DNA of 64,000 nucleotides from assembly GCA_030063045.1 (NCBI GenBank), contig JAQSEB010000150.1, forward strand, positions 310,001 to 374,000, in the 5' to 3' direction. Source of the DNA: Pratylenchus scribneri (taxonomy: Eukaryota; Nematoda; Chromadorea; Rhabditida; Pratylenchidae). This document shows positions 32,377 to 45,175 of the stretch, in pieces (position 1 is the stretch's first letter; the number at the start of each line of letters is the position of its first letter). The notes under the pieces were generated by a model. That model did not search any database. It was not told the origin of the DNA and saw only the letters and a program-made list of their open reading frames with translations. A program made the translations under genes and the position numbers.

Positions 32377-32965
32377 TTAATTATGGATAGAATTATTAAT
32401 AATAAATTTATTAAAACTCTTTTGAAAACCTTCATTTGCAATGTTCATTAATTCTAAATTATTAATAACGAGTACTTCCCCATAAGAAGAAAATAACTTT
32501 TTGAAATCGAATTTTTTAATTGCGTATGGTAAATAGGGGTCCTAAAATTGAAATTTTACTTTATAAATTTTATCGAAATGAGGGCTCTCGTTAAAAAAGT
32601 GTTGTATTGCTGTTGTTCCTTTTCCAACAAACCAATTTTATGATCTAAGCAATTAAATTGATGATCCTTTCAAATGAGTATTATCTATTGTAAATCTTTC
32701 GGTCTATATAAATTTTAATGCCTTTAAAAATTATTTATCATCACATTCTAAATAAATTTTTGTTCGTAATTGAACATAGTACTCCGAGTCCAAGTTTCAC
32801 CAATAACAAATATTCTTTCTGTCCTATATCATTAAAGAAAAATTATATTTAATTAACTATGGAAAATTTTTTGATTAACTTCAAATTATTTATATTATCA
32901 ACTGACTGTTTGATAAGATATAAACAGGATTTTTTATTTTTCCGATTATTTTTAATTGAACCCAT
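32377..32965 (-). pseudogene. Decayed minus-strand gene of unknown family
   Basis: A frame starts at ATG 32965 (MGSIKNNRKNKKSCLYLIKQ..., 36 codons). A possible 34-base GT...AG intron (32857-32824) leads in phase into a frame from 32823 to 32377. That frame is interrupted by TGA, TAA, TAG, TAA, TAA and TAG but stays in one phase for 148 codons. Between the stops it looks coding: NLDSEYYVQLRTKIYLECDD, TERFTIDNTHLKGSS, NWFVGKGTTAIQHFFNESPH, and a last run of 54 open codons (DPYLPYAIKKFDFKKLFSSY, GEVLVINNLELMNIANEGFQ). Six stops without a frameshift fit a pseudogene inactivated mainly by point mutation. One in-frame TAG ends an 18-base GT...AG stretch, which could instead be a miniature intron. 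The family is not recognised. Confidence 0.45.
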
Positions 32966-35900
32966 TTCATTTTTTATTATTTAGTATCGTTATATTTTTA
33001 AAATTTCTAGTCATTTATCTATTCTTTAATTTTTATAATAGGTTTTTGGGAAATATTTAATTTTAAATATATATTTTCTATTTAAATTATATATTATTTA
33101 AAATTTTATAAATAAATTTAATTGTCTATATAAATATACAAAATCATAAATTAGATGATTTTTGAAACCATTGCTTTCATTATAAAATATATTATTTTAT
33201 TTGTTAAAAAATCATTTTTATTTATAATTATTAAGAATATTATAATAAATTAACATTGGATTTATATTGAGAAAATTAAATCAATTCCAAAAATGACAAA
33301 GAACTAGATGAATTTTTGAATTTTGATAAGGAATTCACTGATAGAGCTTGTCAAGAAGATGATATTTTTATTTTATAATAAATCATATTTACTTTTTTCC
33401 TTTTTATTTTTTGATTTGAAAAAATTATATTTTTAATAAATTTTTTTTTAATTTTTATTTTGTAAAATTTACATAGCTTTTTTTTTATAATAAAAATATC
33501 ATTATATATTATTATAATTTATAGATATTTACACTTTAATATCTCATAAAATTTTTTTAATTTTAATCGATATTAAAAAAATTTTTAAATTAATTTTTTA
33601 TTATTTTTAAATAATTTTTGAAATTAAATTTTTTCAATAATCATTCATTGAAATTTTTTAATTTATTATTATAGTTAAAAAATCAATTTATAATAAGCAT
33701 ATAACCAATAATAATTTCATTAAATGTAAAATTTTTTAGTTTATTTAAACAAATAATTTAATTATTAAAATAAATGACTCAATATCTCATTTAGCTTGGA
33801 AAAAAAAGAATTGGATATAATAGAAGTTAAATATTTATGACATTTCTAGATTATAAAGATTAAAATTTTATTTTTTGAATTATTTTGCGATTTGCTCTTT
33901 ATAACTCTCAAAAATATATGGTTTCAAAAAAATAGAATTTATATTAGGAATTTTAAAATTTTTAAAAAAATATTTTAAAAATTTTTATAAAAATTTTTCA
34001 ATGACGGCCTCGATGGTGACAAATAGAAGTAGTGGTTTTTCGCAGATCTGTGTGAATTCACAATTCAATGTCGTGTTATTGGAATCATAATTTTATTTAA
34101 TTATGTAGAAAAATTATATTTTTAAATTTAATTAATTAAGTTTCAATTTTGTTTATTTATGGCTGCATTATCGCACAATGAAATTTTTTTATTCTATTTG
34201 TTAAATCCTACTTTTATAAAATATTTAATCTTTGTACAATACTCAACAAAAAATTATAGATTCTCGAATCCACTAATGTTAGTATTGGTGGTTCATTTGA
34301 CAAAGGATATTTTCATTTATAATAGTTTCTAATTCTTTCATAAAATATATCATAAGGAGCGTATATTTTTTTTCATTTCTAATAATTACTTTATTATCTT
34401 AATAATTATATTCTTAATAAAATTAATATTTCATAAAAAAGTGAAATATATAACCTATTCGTAAAATTTAATCGATATTTTAATATTTTAATTAATTTTT
34501 ATCATTTGAAAGCATTAATATTTTATTAACAATTATTTTATAATTTATAATTATATGATTAATTGGTTTTAATTAAATTAATCGAAATACAAAAATTATC
34601 ATATTTTAATTCTTTTTAAATAATAAAAAAATATAATCCGCAATTTTTTTTTAACATTTTTTGAAATTGCCAATTTTTGTGATAAATTTATCACTTATGA
34701 AAAAAATGTACTTTTTTTAAAATATTTTTATACAATTTTTTTCTAATTTTCCAAATTTTAATTGTAATTCTTTTAATATTTATATTACTCTATAGCAAAA
34801 TAAGGCTTACTTCCTCTATATAAATTAGTGTGCAGCGGAATTTTTGATTTGTAATGTATGAAATATCAGGTTCATTATTAATAATTATAAATTTTAATTG
34901 ATAGTTGATATTGAATCGCAATGATACAAATTGTATTTTATTAATTTGTATTTCCAATTATAGATATCAATATACTAATTTTATTTTATTTCATTATTTT
35001 AGCGATATCCTCGGTTCAGAGCCACGATTATGAACACGATGAATGAACGAATGTAGTGAAAACCAGTTTTAAAAATTTTTCTGAAAATCACTTTTATTAA
35101 AGATTTCTCTATTATTTGAAAATATTTTTATATTTTTTATAATAATAATTTAATTTATAAATTATGAATTAGTAGGGCTGGGAGAAAACCATCCAAAATG
35201 TGGTATGGAAGCTGGCTCCCTAGTCTAAGCGAACCTTGATTTCAGATCGCTTGGATAAGAATAGTAGGTAATATGATCGATACGATCTCATTTTAAAATT
35301 GATCCTAAAATTATTAATCTTTATTTGCCTTATATCCTTTTTTATTTAAGATAATTATTTTAAAAGATTTAATAAATAAAAATTTATGTTTTTGCTAAAG
35401 TATTAAAATTTGATTAATAATCTTTAATTAGCGCATATTTTCCGAAATGTAAAATAATTGATTTAAAAAATTTTAATTCTTTTTTAATAATATTTCTATT
35501 TTCTTATTTTTTATCCTTTTATTTTATAACTGTTACATTACTTTTTTTAAATTAAAGTATTTTTTGATTTCTAATAATTTTCATATCGTTTTATACTTTT
35601 TAAAAAATTTGTAAGATTTTAAATTTTTTAAAATAATTTAACATTATTACGGACGATAATCATTCGTCTCAAATGTATTCTTCAAGATATTTTCCTGTAA
35701 AAAATGAATAATAATTATTTTTATCCATGTTCCAAAAAAACCTTTCACCAATTTATTCATTCATTTTATTAATGGCAATTTTGTGTTCTCACAATCTATT
35801 TTCTTAAAATAAATAATTTTCCTTCCGCATTCTACATAAATTATAATTTTTAATAGTATATTACCTTTAAAGAATTATTAATTTTAAGTTATTTTTATCT

Positions 35901-38458
35901 GTTATTTTCCTTTAATTTATCTTAATTATATGATGATTAAATAAAAGCATTTTTAAAAATTTCTTCGATTTTTTTATTTTAATTTATCTCTTTTTGATTT
36001 TTTCTTTTTTTCAATATGAATTTTCTGTATGAGATTAAAATTCATCAATATCTTCATATTATATCTATTATCGATTCCATTATCGAATGAAGTTTTCTTC
36101 ATTGTTATCTGGCAATAGAGTAAAATATTTATTATTTTAGGAAATATATCAATTTCTAGAAATATTTAATAAGTTATTAATTTTGACAGCAGTTATATAT
36201 TTTTTATTTTTCTCCATTATTTTTCGCTTCATAATTATATTTCTCATTGGTATTTTCAAATGATTTGTTTTATATCATTTTAGCAGCTTTATAATTTTAG
36301 TTATGTATGATTATTATGAAATTTCAATAGGATATATTTTGTGAAATTTTGTAAGCACGCCATGCTGCACCACGATTTTATTTATTTTTTTGAAATTAAT
36401 GTTTTTTGATTATTTTTATTATAAAATTTAACAATCGATCTTTTTTTAATCTAAACAAATTTTTAAAATTCAATTATATTCTCAAATTTTTTCTGACATA
36501 ATAATCGCTTAATTTTTAATTATTGCCAAATTAATTTCATCATCAATTTTGATTATATTTTTTGAAAATCAGATTTGAATGAGAATACATATTGAATATT
36601 TTTTTTGTAGCAAAACAAGTTAAATTTTATATTCATTAAAGAAATGTTTTAATTTGAAATAATTATGGTATTTATCTTACTGTAGTTATCAAATTTAATT
36701 GAATATTGAAATCATCCATTACTTAATAATGAAGTATATTTTAAATTTGCACTACCAATGCAATATAACCTCCCGATATTTTATTGGCATTAAAATTACA
36801 AATTGCATTATCCTCGTTGAATTGAGTTTTAAAATTTTCAATTTTAATGTTAATTGTGATTGTTTTATTAAAATTTTCTATGCTGATAAAACTTTAAATT
36901 TATTTTATAAATAATAATTTCTCTATTTTCTGATCAATAATTTGTAATATATTAAAGATTGCCTTTATAAAATACTAGCTGCTCCTTGTACTGTTGATAT
37001 GAAAAAAGAAAAAGAAATAAAGTTAATAAAGTCGCATTTTATTCTATAAAATAATTCTGTTGTTTTATTTTATATAAAAATATATTATGCTTTGTTTGGA
37101 AAATATTGTAAATAAAATCATAAAAATCTTCATGTCCTAATTTTAAATTCCCTGAAATTATATTTGATAAATTTCTTATTTTTTTCTCTTGGTTATATAT
37201 ATTATTAGAATGTTTATTTATTTGTCTCAAATAATTTTTTTATGAAAATCAAAAATTTATTTATTTGGATAATATTTTAAATTTATTAAAATTTTATTAT
37301 CTTATTTGTTTCCATTTCGTGATTATATATTATAATGAATGCATTCCACAATAGTTATGTTCATCATCAGGAGCAATAATACGCGCAGGTGAACATTCCC
37401 GAAATTTGTATTCGCATTTTTTGGCTATTTAAATTAATTTCTTTCAAAATTGCATTCTTTTTTATTATTGTTATTATTTCCTTCAATATTTATTAATTCA
37501 TTCTTTGAATTTTGAAATATATATATATTAATTTTTATCTCGCCTCCATCGATAGATATTAGTACATTATTTTATGGAATAAAATAAAATTATCGGATCA
37601 CTATTTCGATATGTGTAGTTATTTTTTCGAGTTCAATCTCTTTCTGACCACATTTTAAGCGGGCAAAAATCAATTGTTTCATACTATTAAAATAATTTTA
37701 TTTATTTCAAAATTAATATATTTTTTGTTCTCTTAAATTAAAAATGTTATCTACAATAAAGTATAGACCATATTATTTTATTATTATTTCTTTGTTTTCT
37801 AAATTTAAATGTTAATTATTTTTTTTATTATTTCATATATCATAGATATGTCACGGTTCATTATATTTTCTAAGTTTACACATAATAATTTGTAATTTCA
37901 TAACATATTTTATTATTTCTTAATATTTTAAAGTGTATAATAAAAAGTCAAAATTCAATTAAATTTGCAAATAATCTTTCTTTCAAATAAACTTGAATTA
38001 ATAATTAAAAAATATTTTTAAAAATTGTTGTCTATATATTTAAAATTTTTTAATAATTCTTAGATTTATTTATGATCATTACTTATATATTCACTTAGAT
38101 TTAATTAATAATTATGAAGATATTTTCAAATTATTTGAAATTAATTTATTATATTTACCTGGTGATATATATAAAAATATATATTATTTTCATTATTCAC
38201 ATAAATTAACTAGCTTATACTTTATGAATTTTAGAATTCTAAATATTAATAATTTTTTATGTTATTCATGATTTGCAAAAAAATTATTTTTTCCATTAAA
38301 ATATTTTTTAGATTTATTTATTATCAAAATAAATTTCTTTTTTTATTTTTATTAACATTTATTTTTTTTACTGTAATTTAATCTTAAATTATTAATGCAG
38401 TCTGTTTCTCCTCTCTGATCTCCATTGTTTGACAATTTGATTGTAAATTTATTTTTAG
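32966..38458. other. A+T-rich region with scattered islands
   Basis: Besides the 33280 frame, islands occur near 34000-34090, 34810-34860, 35000-35070, 35170-35290, 36340-36380 and 37330-37430. That at 35004-35060 follows a good acceptor (TTTCATTATTTTAG). That at 35170-35290 is the most G+C-rich here but no RNA or protein family was recognised in it. The remainder is A/T filler. Confidence 0.45.
33280..33378 (+). other. Candidate acidic coding segment
   Basis: A 32-codon frame between stops reads INSKNDKELDEFLNFDKEFT, then DRACQEDDIFIL and TAA. The charged, Asp/Glu-rich composition is unlike the Phe/Ile/Lys/Asn background of chance frames here. No clear splice sites border it, so it may be a relic or a 3' exon with a missed acceptor. 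Confidence 0.25.
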
Positions 38459-38644
38459 AATAAATCTCTTCAAATATTATTTCAAAAAATACACACACAT
38501 TCTCTTTATATTTTTTATCAAAAAATATTAATTATTTTCAACTCATCTCTTCAAAAAAATCAACATTATTTTTCACTGATAAATAGAAGTTTACAAGTCA
38601 TAGAGGTTCCTCCTCCAGATAATATCCTATGCTCAATAATATAA
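38459..38644 (+). other. Candidate long exon, + strand
   Basis: A good acceptor (GTAAATTTATTTTTAG) opens a frame of 61 codons to TAA at 38642-38644: NKSLQILFQKIHTHSLYIFY, SSLQKNQHYFSLINRSLQVI, EVPPPDNILCSII. It spans both A+T-rich and G+C-richer parts without a stop. Internal GT sites (for example at CAAGTCATAG) could end it earlier. Frames of this length do arise by chance in T-rich DNA, so confidence is modest. Confidence 0.3.
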
Positions 38645-40199
38645 TTATATTATATTTTTTTCCCATTGTATATCAAAAATCAATGAATGATAATTTGTTA
38701 TATTTAATAAAATTCATAATATATTGTGGGAATTGCATTTGTTTAAAATTTCGGCTATTCTTTAATAAATATACCTAATAAATTTCAAAATTATTATTTA
38801 AAAAATTTTTGCCAAAAATATATAATTTATTCAATAGAATTTCAAAGTAATTTTTCAATGATTTTGAAAAATTTCCTCACAAATTAATACACCATATTTT
38901 AGACTAAGTCGATTTATAATGAATTATTAAATACATGAAATTTTTATTAATATATTTTTAATATCCTTTTTATATTTATTTATTTACAAATATAAAATTC
39001 TAATTTTCTTTTTATTTTAATATCGATCTATTAAAATTTCATCTAGGGAATTTTATACATCCTATATATTATCAGTTTGCATATTTAAGATAATGATCTA
39101 TTTTTCAATGCTTATTTGTCTATTTTTTATCGCTTGCTGCAAATAGTATTCAAAATTAATGATACTTCATCATTCAGATATGCAAAAACATTTTGACAGA
39201 TTTTTATTTACGAATTTTTTTTGAAATTTATTGATTAATTACAGAGTCGGATTAAATAATAATACTTTTATTTTTTTCTTTTATTCTTTCTTTTAATACA
39301 TTAAAAATTTAGAATTTTTAATAAATATTTATCAATAATAATGATTTTCATGAATTTTTGATTAAAAGTATTTTGAGAATGTTATATATATTAGGGCACA
39401 TCCTTAATTTTTAAATGCCTTAATTTGTTTATCTATTATTATATTAATACATTTTTTTGTAGTGTTTTAAAATTTCATTTGGTTAGAAATAAAAATTTAA
39501 ATTTTTTTTTGACAAATAATCACTCGTCCAATTTAGTTTAATAGTATTACAGTTGCCGATAAATTGGGCTATTAGTTTTTAAAAAATCTTCTCTCATAAA
39601 GGGTTTCACCGATATGTTGACATTTTTTTCATTCTATGTTTTATCTGTTATATAATTTTATTTATTTTTTTTTGAAAAAATATTATATATATATAATCTT
39701 TTATTTTAATTCTATAATATTAATAAAGCCTATGATTTTAACCTGAATTTTCTTTAAAATTTACAATGTCATATTTTTTTTTATTTATTTTTTAAATAAT
39801 TTTTTAATGTTATTGATTTTATCGAAAATTTATCTTTAATTTTTTAAAAATATATGTTAATCGTGGATAAATATATTTTATTTTTGATGTTTTTTTATAG
39901 ATTAAGCTTATTTAGGGGCGGCTCGCTATTTTTCATTTTTTTATTTTGATTTTTCATATTTTTTTTATTGATAAATTGATTTATTTTAATTAAAATGTTA
40001 TCATTTGGAAATAAGTATTTCTAAGAGATGCCAAATCCATTTTTAAAACTATATTTCTTGCCAAAATTAAATTCTTTATATAAAATATATTAGAAATTTA
40101 TATATTCTATTATTTTCGTCATAATAATGGTACAAAATTTTTTAGATCAAAATTGAATTTTAAATTTTTGAAGAATGTGAATAAAAATTAGTTTATTTG

Positions 40200-40260
40200 C
40201 TAAATTGGTCGCACATTCCACCAGAACTTTATCGATCGACCGTGTCTAAATTAAAAAATA
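40200..40260 (+). other. Possible F-box-like start
   Basis: The frame LNWSHIPPELYRSTVSKL resembles the first half of an F-box (W..LPPEL...I..KL). It then runs into an A+T-rich stretch without the second half. The frame continues open to 40430, but composition after residue 25 is background. It could be a fragment or chance. Confidence 0.2.
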
Positions 40261-43200
40261 ATGAGTATATACTTATTAGTATTTTTAATATTTTAATAAT
40301 TAATTTTAATTTTAGGTCATTTCGGCCCACGGTTTTGTATTTTACTAACATAAATATTATATTATTTTTTCTTTTAATAAATTTGATATGTTTGAATAAA
40401 TTAGCCATTTTGAAAAACTGTCAACTGTGACTAGAATGTATTTAAATCTTTCTATTATTTCTGGTAATGATTTTTAATTATTTTCTGACTTATTATTTTT
40501 GATGTATTTTTCCTTTTGATTATATTTATTATGATTATTTTAATATTTTTAACCTTTCTTAAAATTTCTTAATTTTTATAACATCGTTTAAAGGCACTGG
40601 AGAATTTGATATTAATTCAAAATCGTCTGGAAAAACACAATGAAAAAATGCTTTTCACAATTTTTTAATAATTATTTATTATATTTTTATATATTTAAAG
40701 ATATGATTTAACAAATTTTTTACATCTCAATAGACCAAAACTCTATTCATTTTGTTGATAAATAAATGTGAAGGATTTTTAGAAGTTTTTAAATTTTTTA
40801 TATAGGTGAATTTTTTTATTAAATATTTCATTTTTAAATTTTTCCTCTAATTGAAATATTAATTAGAGTGATATTTATATTTATTTATTATCTGTTATAG
40901 ATCCATATGATTGTGCGGCTTCAAAATTTATTTTTCTATTTTCATTAAATTGAGATGAAAAATTTTTGAAATAAAAACATCAGCCGAATTGAAATCCACA
41001 TCCGCTCTAGATCCGACAAGTCAAATTTGAGAATTTATATTATAGCAAATAATTAGAATTATAAATTTTTTTATATTTTTAAATTAATTAATTATTTTAT
41101 TATAAAAATTTGACTATTATTTCTAATAGAAAAACTCTAGAAATTTCATAAAAATTGCAGATTTCTTCCATTATATTATGTATGGAGTTTTTGTAAGCAT
41201 CCATAAGTTTTAAATTCATTTTTTTATTTTAAATGAATTTTATTGCACCAAAAAGACAAAAATAATTTTGTAAAAATCTTTAGATTCTTGTTTACTCACT
41301 TTTATTTCACGCAATCTTTTGGATATTTTATTCTATATCTTTCACATTCGTATAGAAGCTGTTAAATCAAATTTCAATTTATTTAATTTATAATATATTA
41401 AATTAATTATAAAAATTTTAAAAACCAAATATATAAGTTTACCAATCCTTTCTTCCAAAAATGATCAACTTTATTGATTCATATTTTTCTCGTGATTATA
41501 ATTTTTATAAATTTATTCACAAATTAATTTTTCAATTATGATTTCTTCTTTCTTTTCATTATACTTCTAATATTCATAATTTAATTAATAATAATATTTA
41601 TATTAATAAAAAAAATTTTTAATATTTTAATTTTCTTATAAATGTCCAACTACGATTTGAAAATGTATTTCCTGTGTGCGCTTTTTTACAGAATTCTTGG
41701 CTTCTGAAAAATTTAATTAAAAAAATATTATTTTTATATTTCTAAAATCTCCAAAAAATATTTTAATTAATTTCGAATAAAAAAACTCAAATCACTCAAA
41801 GGATAGATTGATTTATGCAAGACGGCGTACATTCTTTCCATAATACGAAGAATCGCAGTTTTACTAAAAAATATTTCCCAATATTTACTTTTTATTTCAT
41901 TAATTAATGAAATATAACTTTGTGAAATAGGTTTATATCAATTATGTATTATATTCTATCTTTATGGATATTGTCATTTTAAAAAATTTTATTAATATTT
42001 TAAATTTTTTTAAAATAATTCCAACTTCTATTTTTTTTTTATTCAATCATATTAATACCATAAATATTAATATATAATTAATTTTACTTTGTTTAATTGA
42101 GCGTTGTGTCGGATTTCGAAGTAAGTTTAAGCTGCTATTGTATTGTTTTACTTTCTTTAAAAGTCAAATATTAGGTAAAATAGCTTATTATAAATACTTT
42201 AATTTATAAAATTCCTTTTGTGTTTTATGATATTTTTATATAAAAATAATTTTTCTTTGTTTGGAATTAATAATATTCTCAGTGGAATTAAAAATATTAC
42301 ATAAATAATTATGTGATGATTGGCTTGTATTTCTCAAAGAATAAATCAGAAGTAATTTTAATTTAATTATTTTTATTAAAATAATAATCATTTCCATAAT
42401 TTGTAAGATAAAATTATAAGAATAATTAAATATTTCTTGCATCTGATTTTGTCAATTTTTTCTATATTATAAATTTTAATGTAAAATTTCAATTTTTATC
42501 CGAAAAATTAATTAAGTTCAAATTTAATTTAAATTATTTTAATTTAGTGATATTCATTAATTCGCTAATTATTTATTTTTATTTTTTACAAGAAAATCAT
42601 AATAAATAAAATTTTAGTATTTTTAAAATAAAATTAATTTTTTATTATAAAATTATTTTCGTCGCTTTGAAAAAGAAACATTATTATAATTTTTTTTCGT
42701 ATATCAGAATATCAAAAAATTAGTTTAATTATTAATCATTTAATTTTTATTTGCAAAGAATTGTTATCAAAATTTTTTACAGAAACAAAACTGACATACC
42801 CAAAAGAAATTTCGACAATTCTGATTTTGTATGCTTGAATAATGCTATATTCTTGCCAGATTTGAGTGTTCTTGTCAAAATTTTTTATCATATTATCATT
42901 TATTTTAAATCATGCATTTAAATTATCATTTCTTTTAATATATTTATTGTTCATTAAATTGATTTTGCATTTTAAATTTTAGAATAGGATTAAAAAATTT
43001 TTATGAAATCAAAATCTATCATTTATTAATTATATGAACTGAGCTTATTAATTACAAAATTATCTTTTTTTTTGGGATTATAAAACAAAGAATTTAATGC
43101 TTAATTTTATTTCGAAATTATAAATTCAGCAGGATTTTTTTAATTTTTAAAAAAATTATTTATAATATTTTAATACTAGATTGTTTTTAATATTCATAGT

Positions 43201-45028
43201 TTATTGGAGATTTATTTAATTAACTTTTTATTTTCATTTCCAATAATGACAAAAAATATTATTTTAAAATTTTTTCTAATTTTCTTTATTACTTTAATAA
43301 AACATATATATATTAATGTTTTATTATTTTTATTTTTATAAAGTAATTTTAATTTTTGATAATCATCATCATCATAAGTTTTAATGTATAGTATATAATA
43401 TTTTAAATTTTATTTAAATTTATAAATAATTTTTAAATAAATACATGTTATTGATAAAATGAGAGCAAAATTTCTTTTTCATATCAATTGACTTAATAAT
43501 CTTTTATTTTAGCATTAAGAAAATTCAATCTTTTTTTAGCTTTTAAATTTGATAACAATTCGGTGAATTCAACCATTTCATAGAAGTTTAATGCATGATT
43601 TGATATTTGATATTTATACACTGTTTTCTTAATTCCAAAATTTCTTATTATTTTATTAAAAACTTAATTGTTTGTATTCATTTTTTCTATAATTAAAAAT
43701 GAAATTTTAATTTTATTTATTCTAATTTATTTTCAAGCTATTTAATATTATTATACATGATTATTTAGCATGTTGGCAAAAATAATAATTGATGAAAAAT
43801 TGTTATTTCATTGAATATTTTTGGATCATTATTTTAATAGTCTATCTCGTAATTATCCTCCAAAATAGATTTTTCTTAAATAGGAATATTTAATAAATAT
43901 TGAATTTTAAATTCAATTATGCGAAGTTCAAAATTTTAATTTTTTTTTCCGATTTCTAAATCTTTGTCTATTATATACATTTTTTTAAAATTTTATTAAA
44001 TTTTTATTAAATTACATAATTTTTTATTTACATTTTTAATTTTTCAAATGTAATTTTTAATTTATTCCAAATAAGCTAAGCATAAAATTCTAATCATAAA
44101 ATTTTAATAATAAATACTTATTTCTCTCTTTATTTTTTATATTTTACAAATTCATTTAATATTTTATTATTAGAAAAAAAAGAAATATTTAAATATCATT
44201 AATCGAGAATATAATTACTAATGCATATTGCATTTCGATATATATATTTAAGTATTTTAATCAAGATAGTTAATTAGTTAGCTCTTTAATTAATTCTTTT
44301 ATATATCTTTTAAAAGTATTATTCTATAAAATTTATATTTTTTCAGTTAAATCTTGATTTTTTTAACATTTTTATTTCTTATAAAATCTTTATGATTGTG
44401 ATCTATCGGAATATTTTTTTATTAAATTATTTATTCTCATATCATATAATTCCATGGATAATTTTCATTTATCTAAGTTGTTTTGTTCCTTTTCTATCAA
44501 TTTTATTATATTATTTTTTTAATTTTTTATTTAATTTAAATTTAATTTATGATTTTTTATAATAAAACAAAATTTTTTTGATATTATTCAAAATATTTTA
44601 TTATGTTGCTACAGTAAATATTTTCATCTTTTTTATTTTATTTTTTTTCATCATCAAAAATCTATTAATAATATATTCTAATTTTTTAAATACAATCTGA
44701 ATCTCGTGTCAATGAATTACGAATTCAGTTCGGCCATTAAATTTCCGATGGTTAAATTTGTAAATATGCATGGATATTTATTGCTATAAAATATTAATAT
44801 AATTTATTTCAAATCATATTTTAATTTTCTTTTATATTTTTTGATTTGATAAAATAGAGAAAAATTTTATCAAAATTCTCTTATAATTGTTGTGCATACA
44901 CATCCAATAAATAATATTTTTGGATAGAGAGCAAACAATTGTGCAGCATTATAAACTCTCATGAAATTTAAATTATCTTTTTATTTTTATTACTTTCTAT
45001 TGTTAAATTTTAATTAATTATTTGATAA

Positions 45029-45175
45029 AATTCATTTAAATTTTATCCTACATTTTTCAGGTTTTATTTTTTCTACATTATAAATAAAAATTTATTTTTC
45101 TATCATTTCGCAATATTAGCTGAAAATAATGTATCAAATTTTTTGCTGAACGAATTCCAGTCCGTACAATTCTAA
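45029..45175 (+). other. Candidate exon, + strand
   Basis: Within this open frame the acceptor CCTACATTTTTCAG (AG at about 45059-45060) is followed by about 37 open codons ending ILAENNVSNFLLNEFQSVQF and TAA; a donor GTACAA lies inside the last codons. The acceptor matches the nematode TTTTCAG consensus well. The product is not recognised. Confidence 0.28.

Noticed and set aside
32377..32965. Alternative genetic code (TAA/TAG read as Gln)
   Set aside because: Several relics read naturally with Gln at stops, but the young gag-pol frame has 1963 codons with many CAA/CAG and no TAA/TAG, so the host uses the standard code and the stops are decay.
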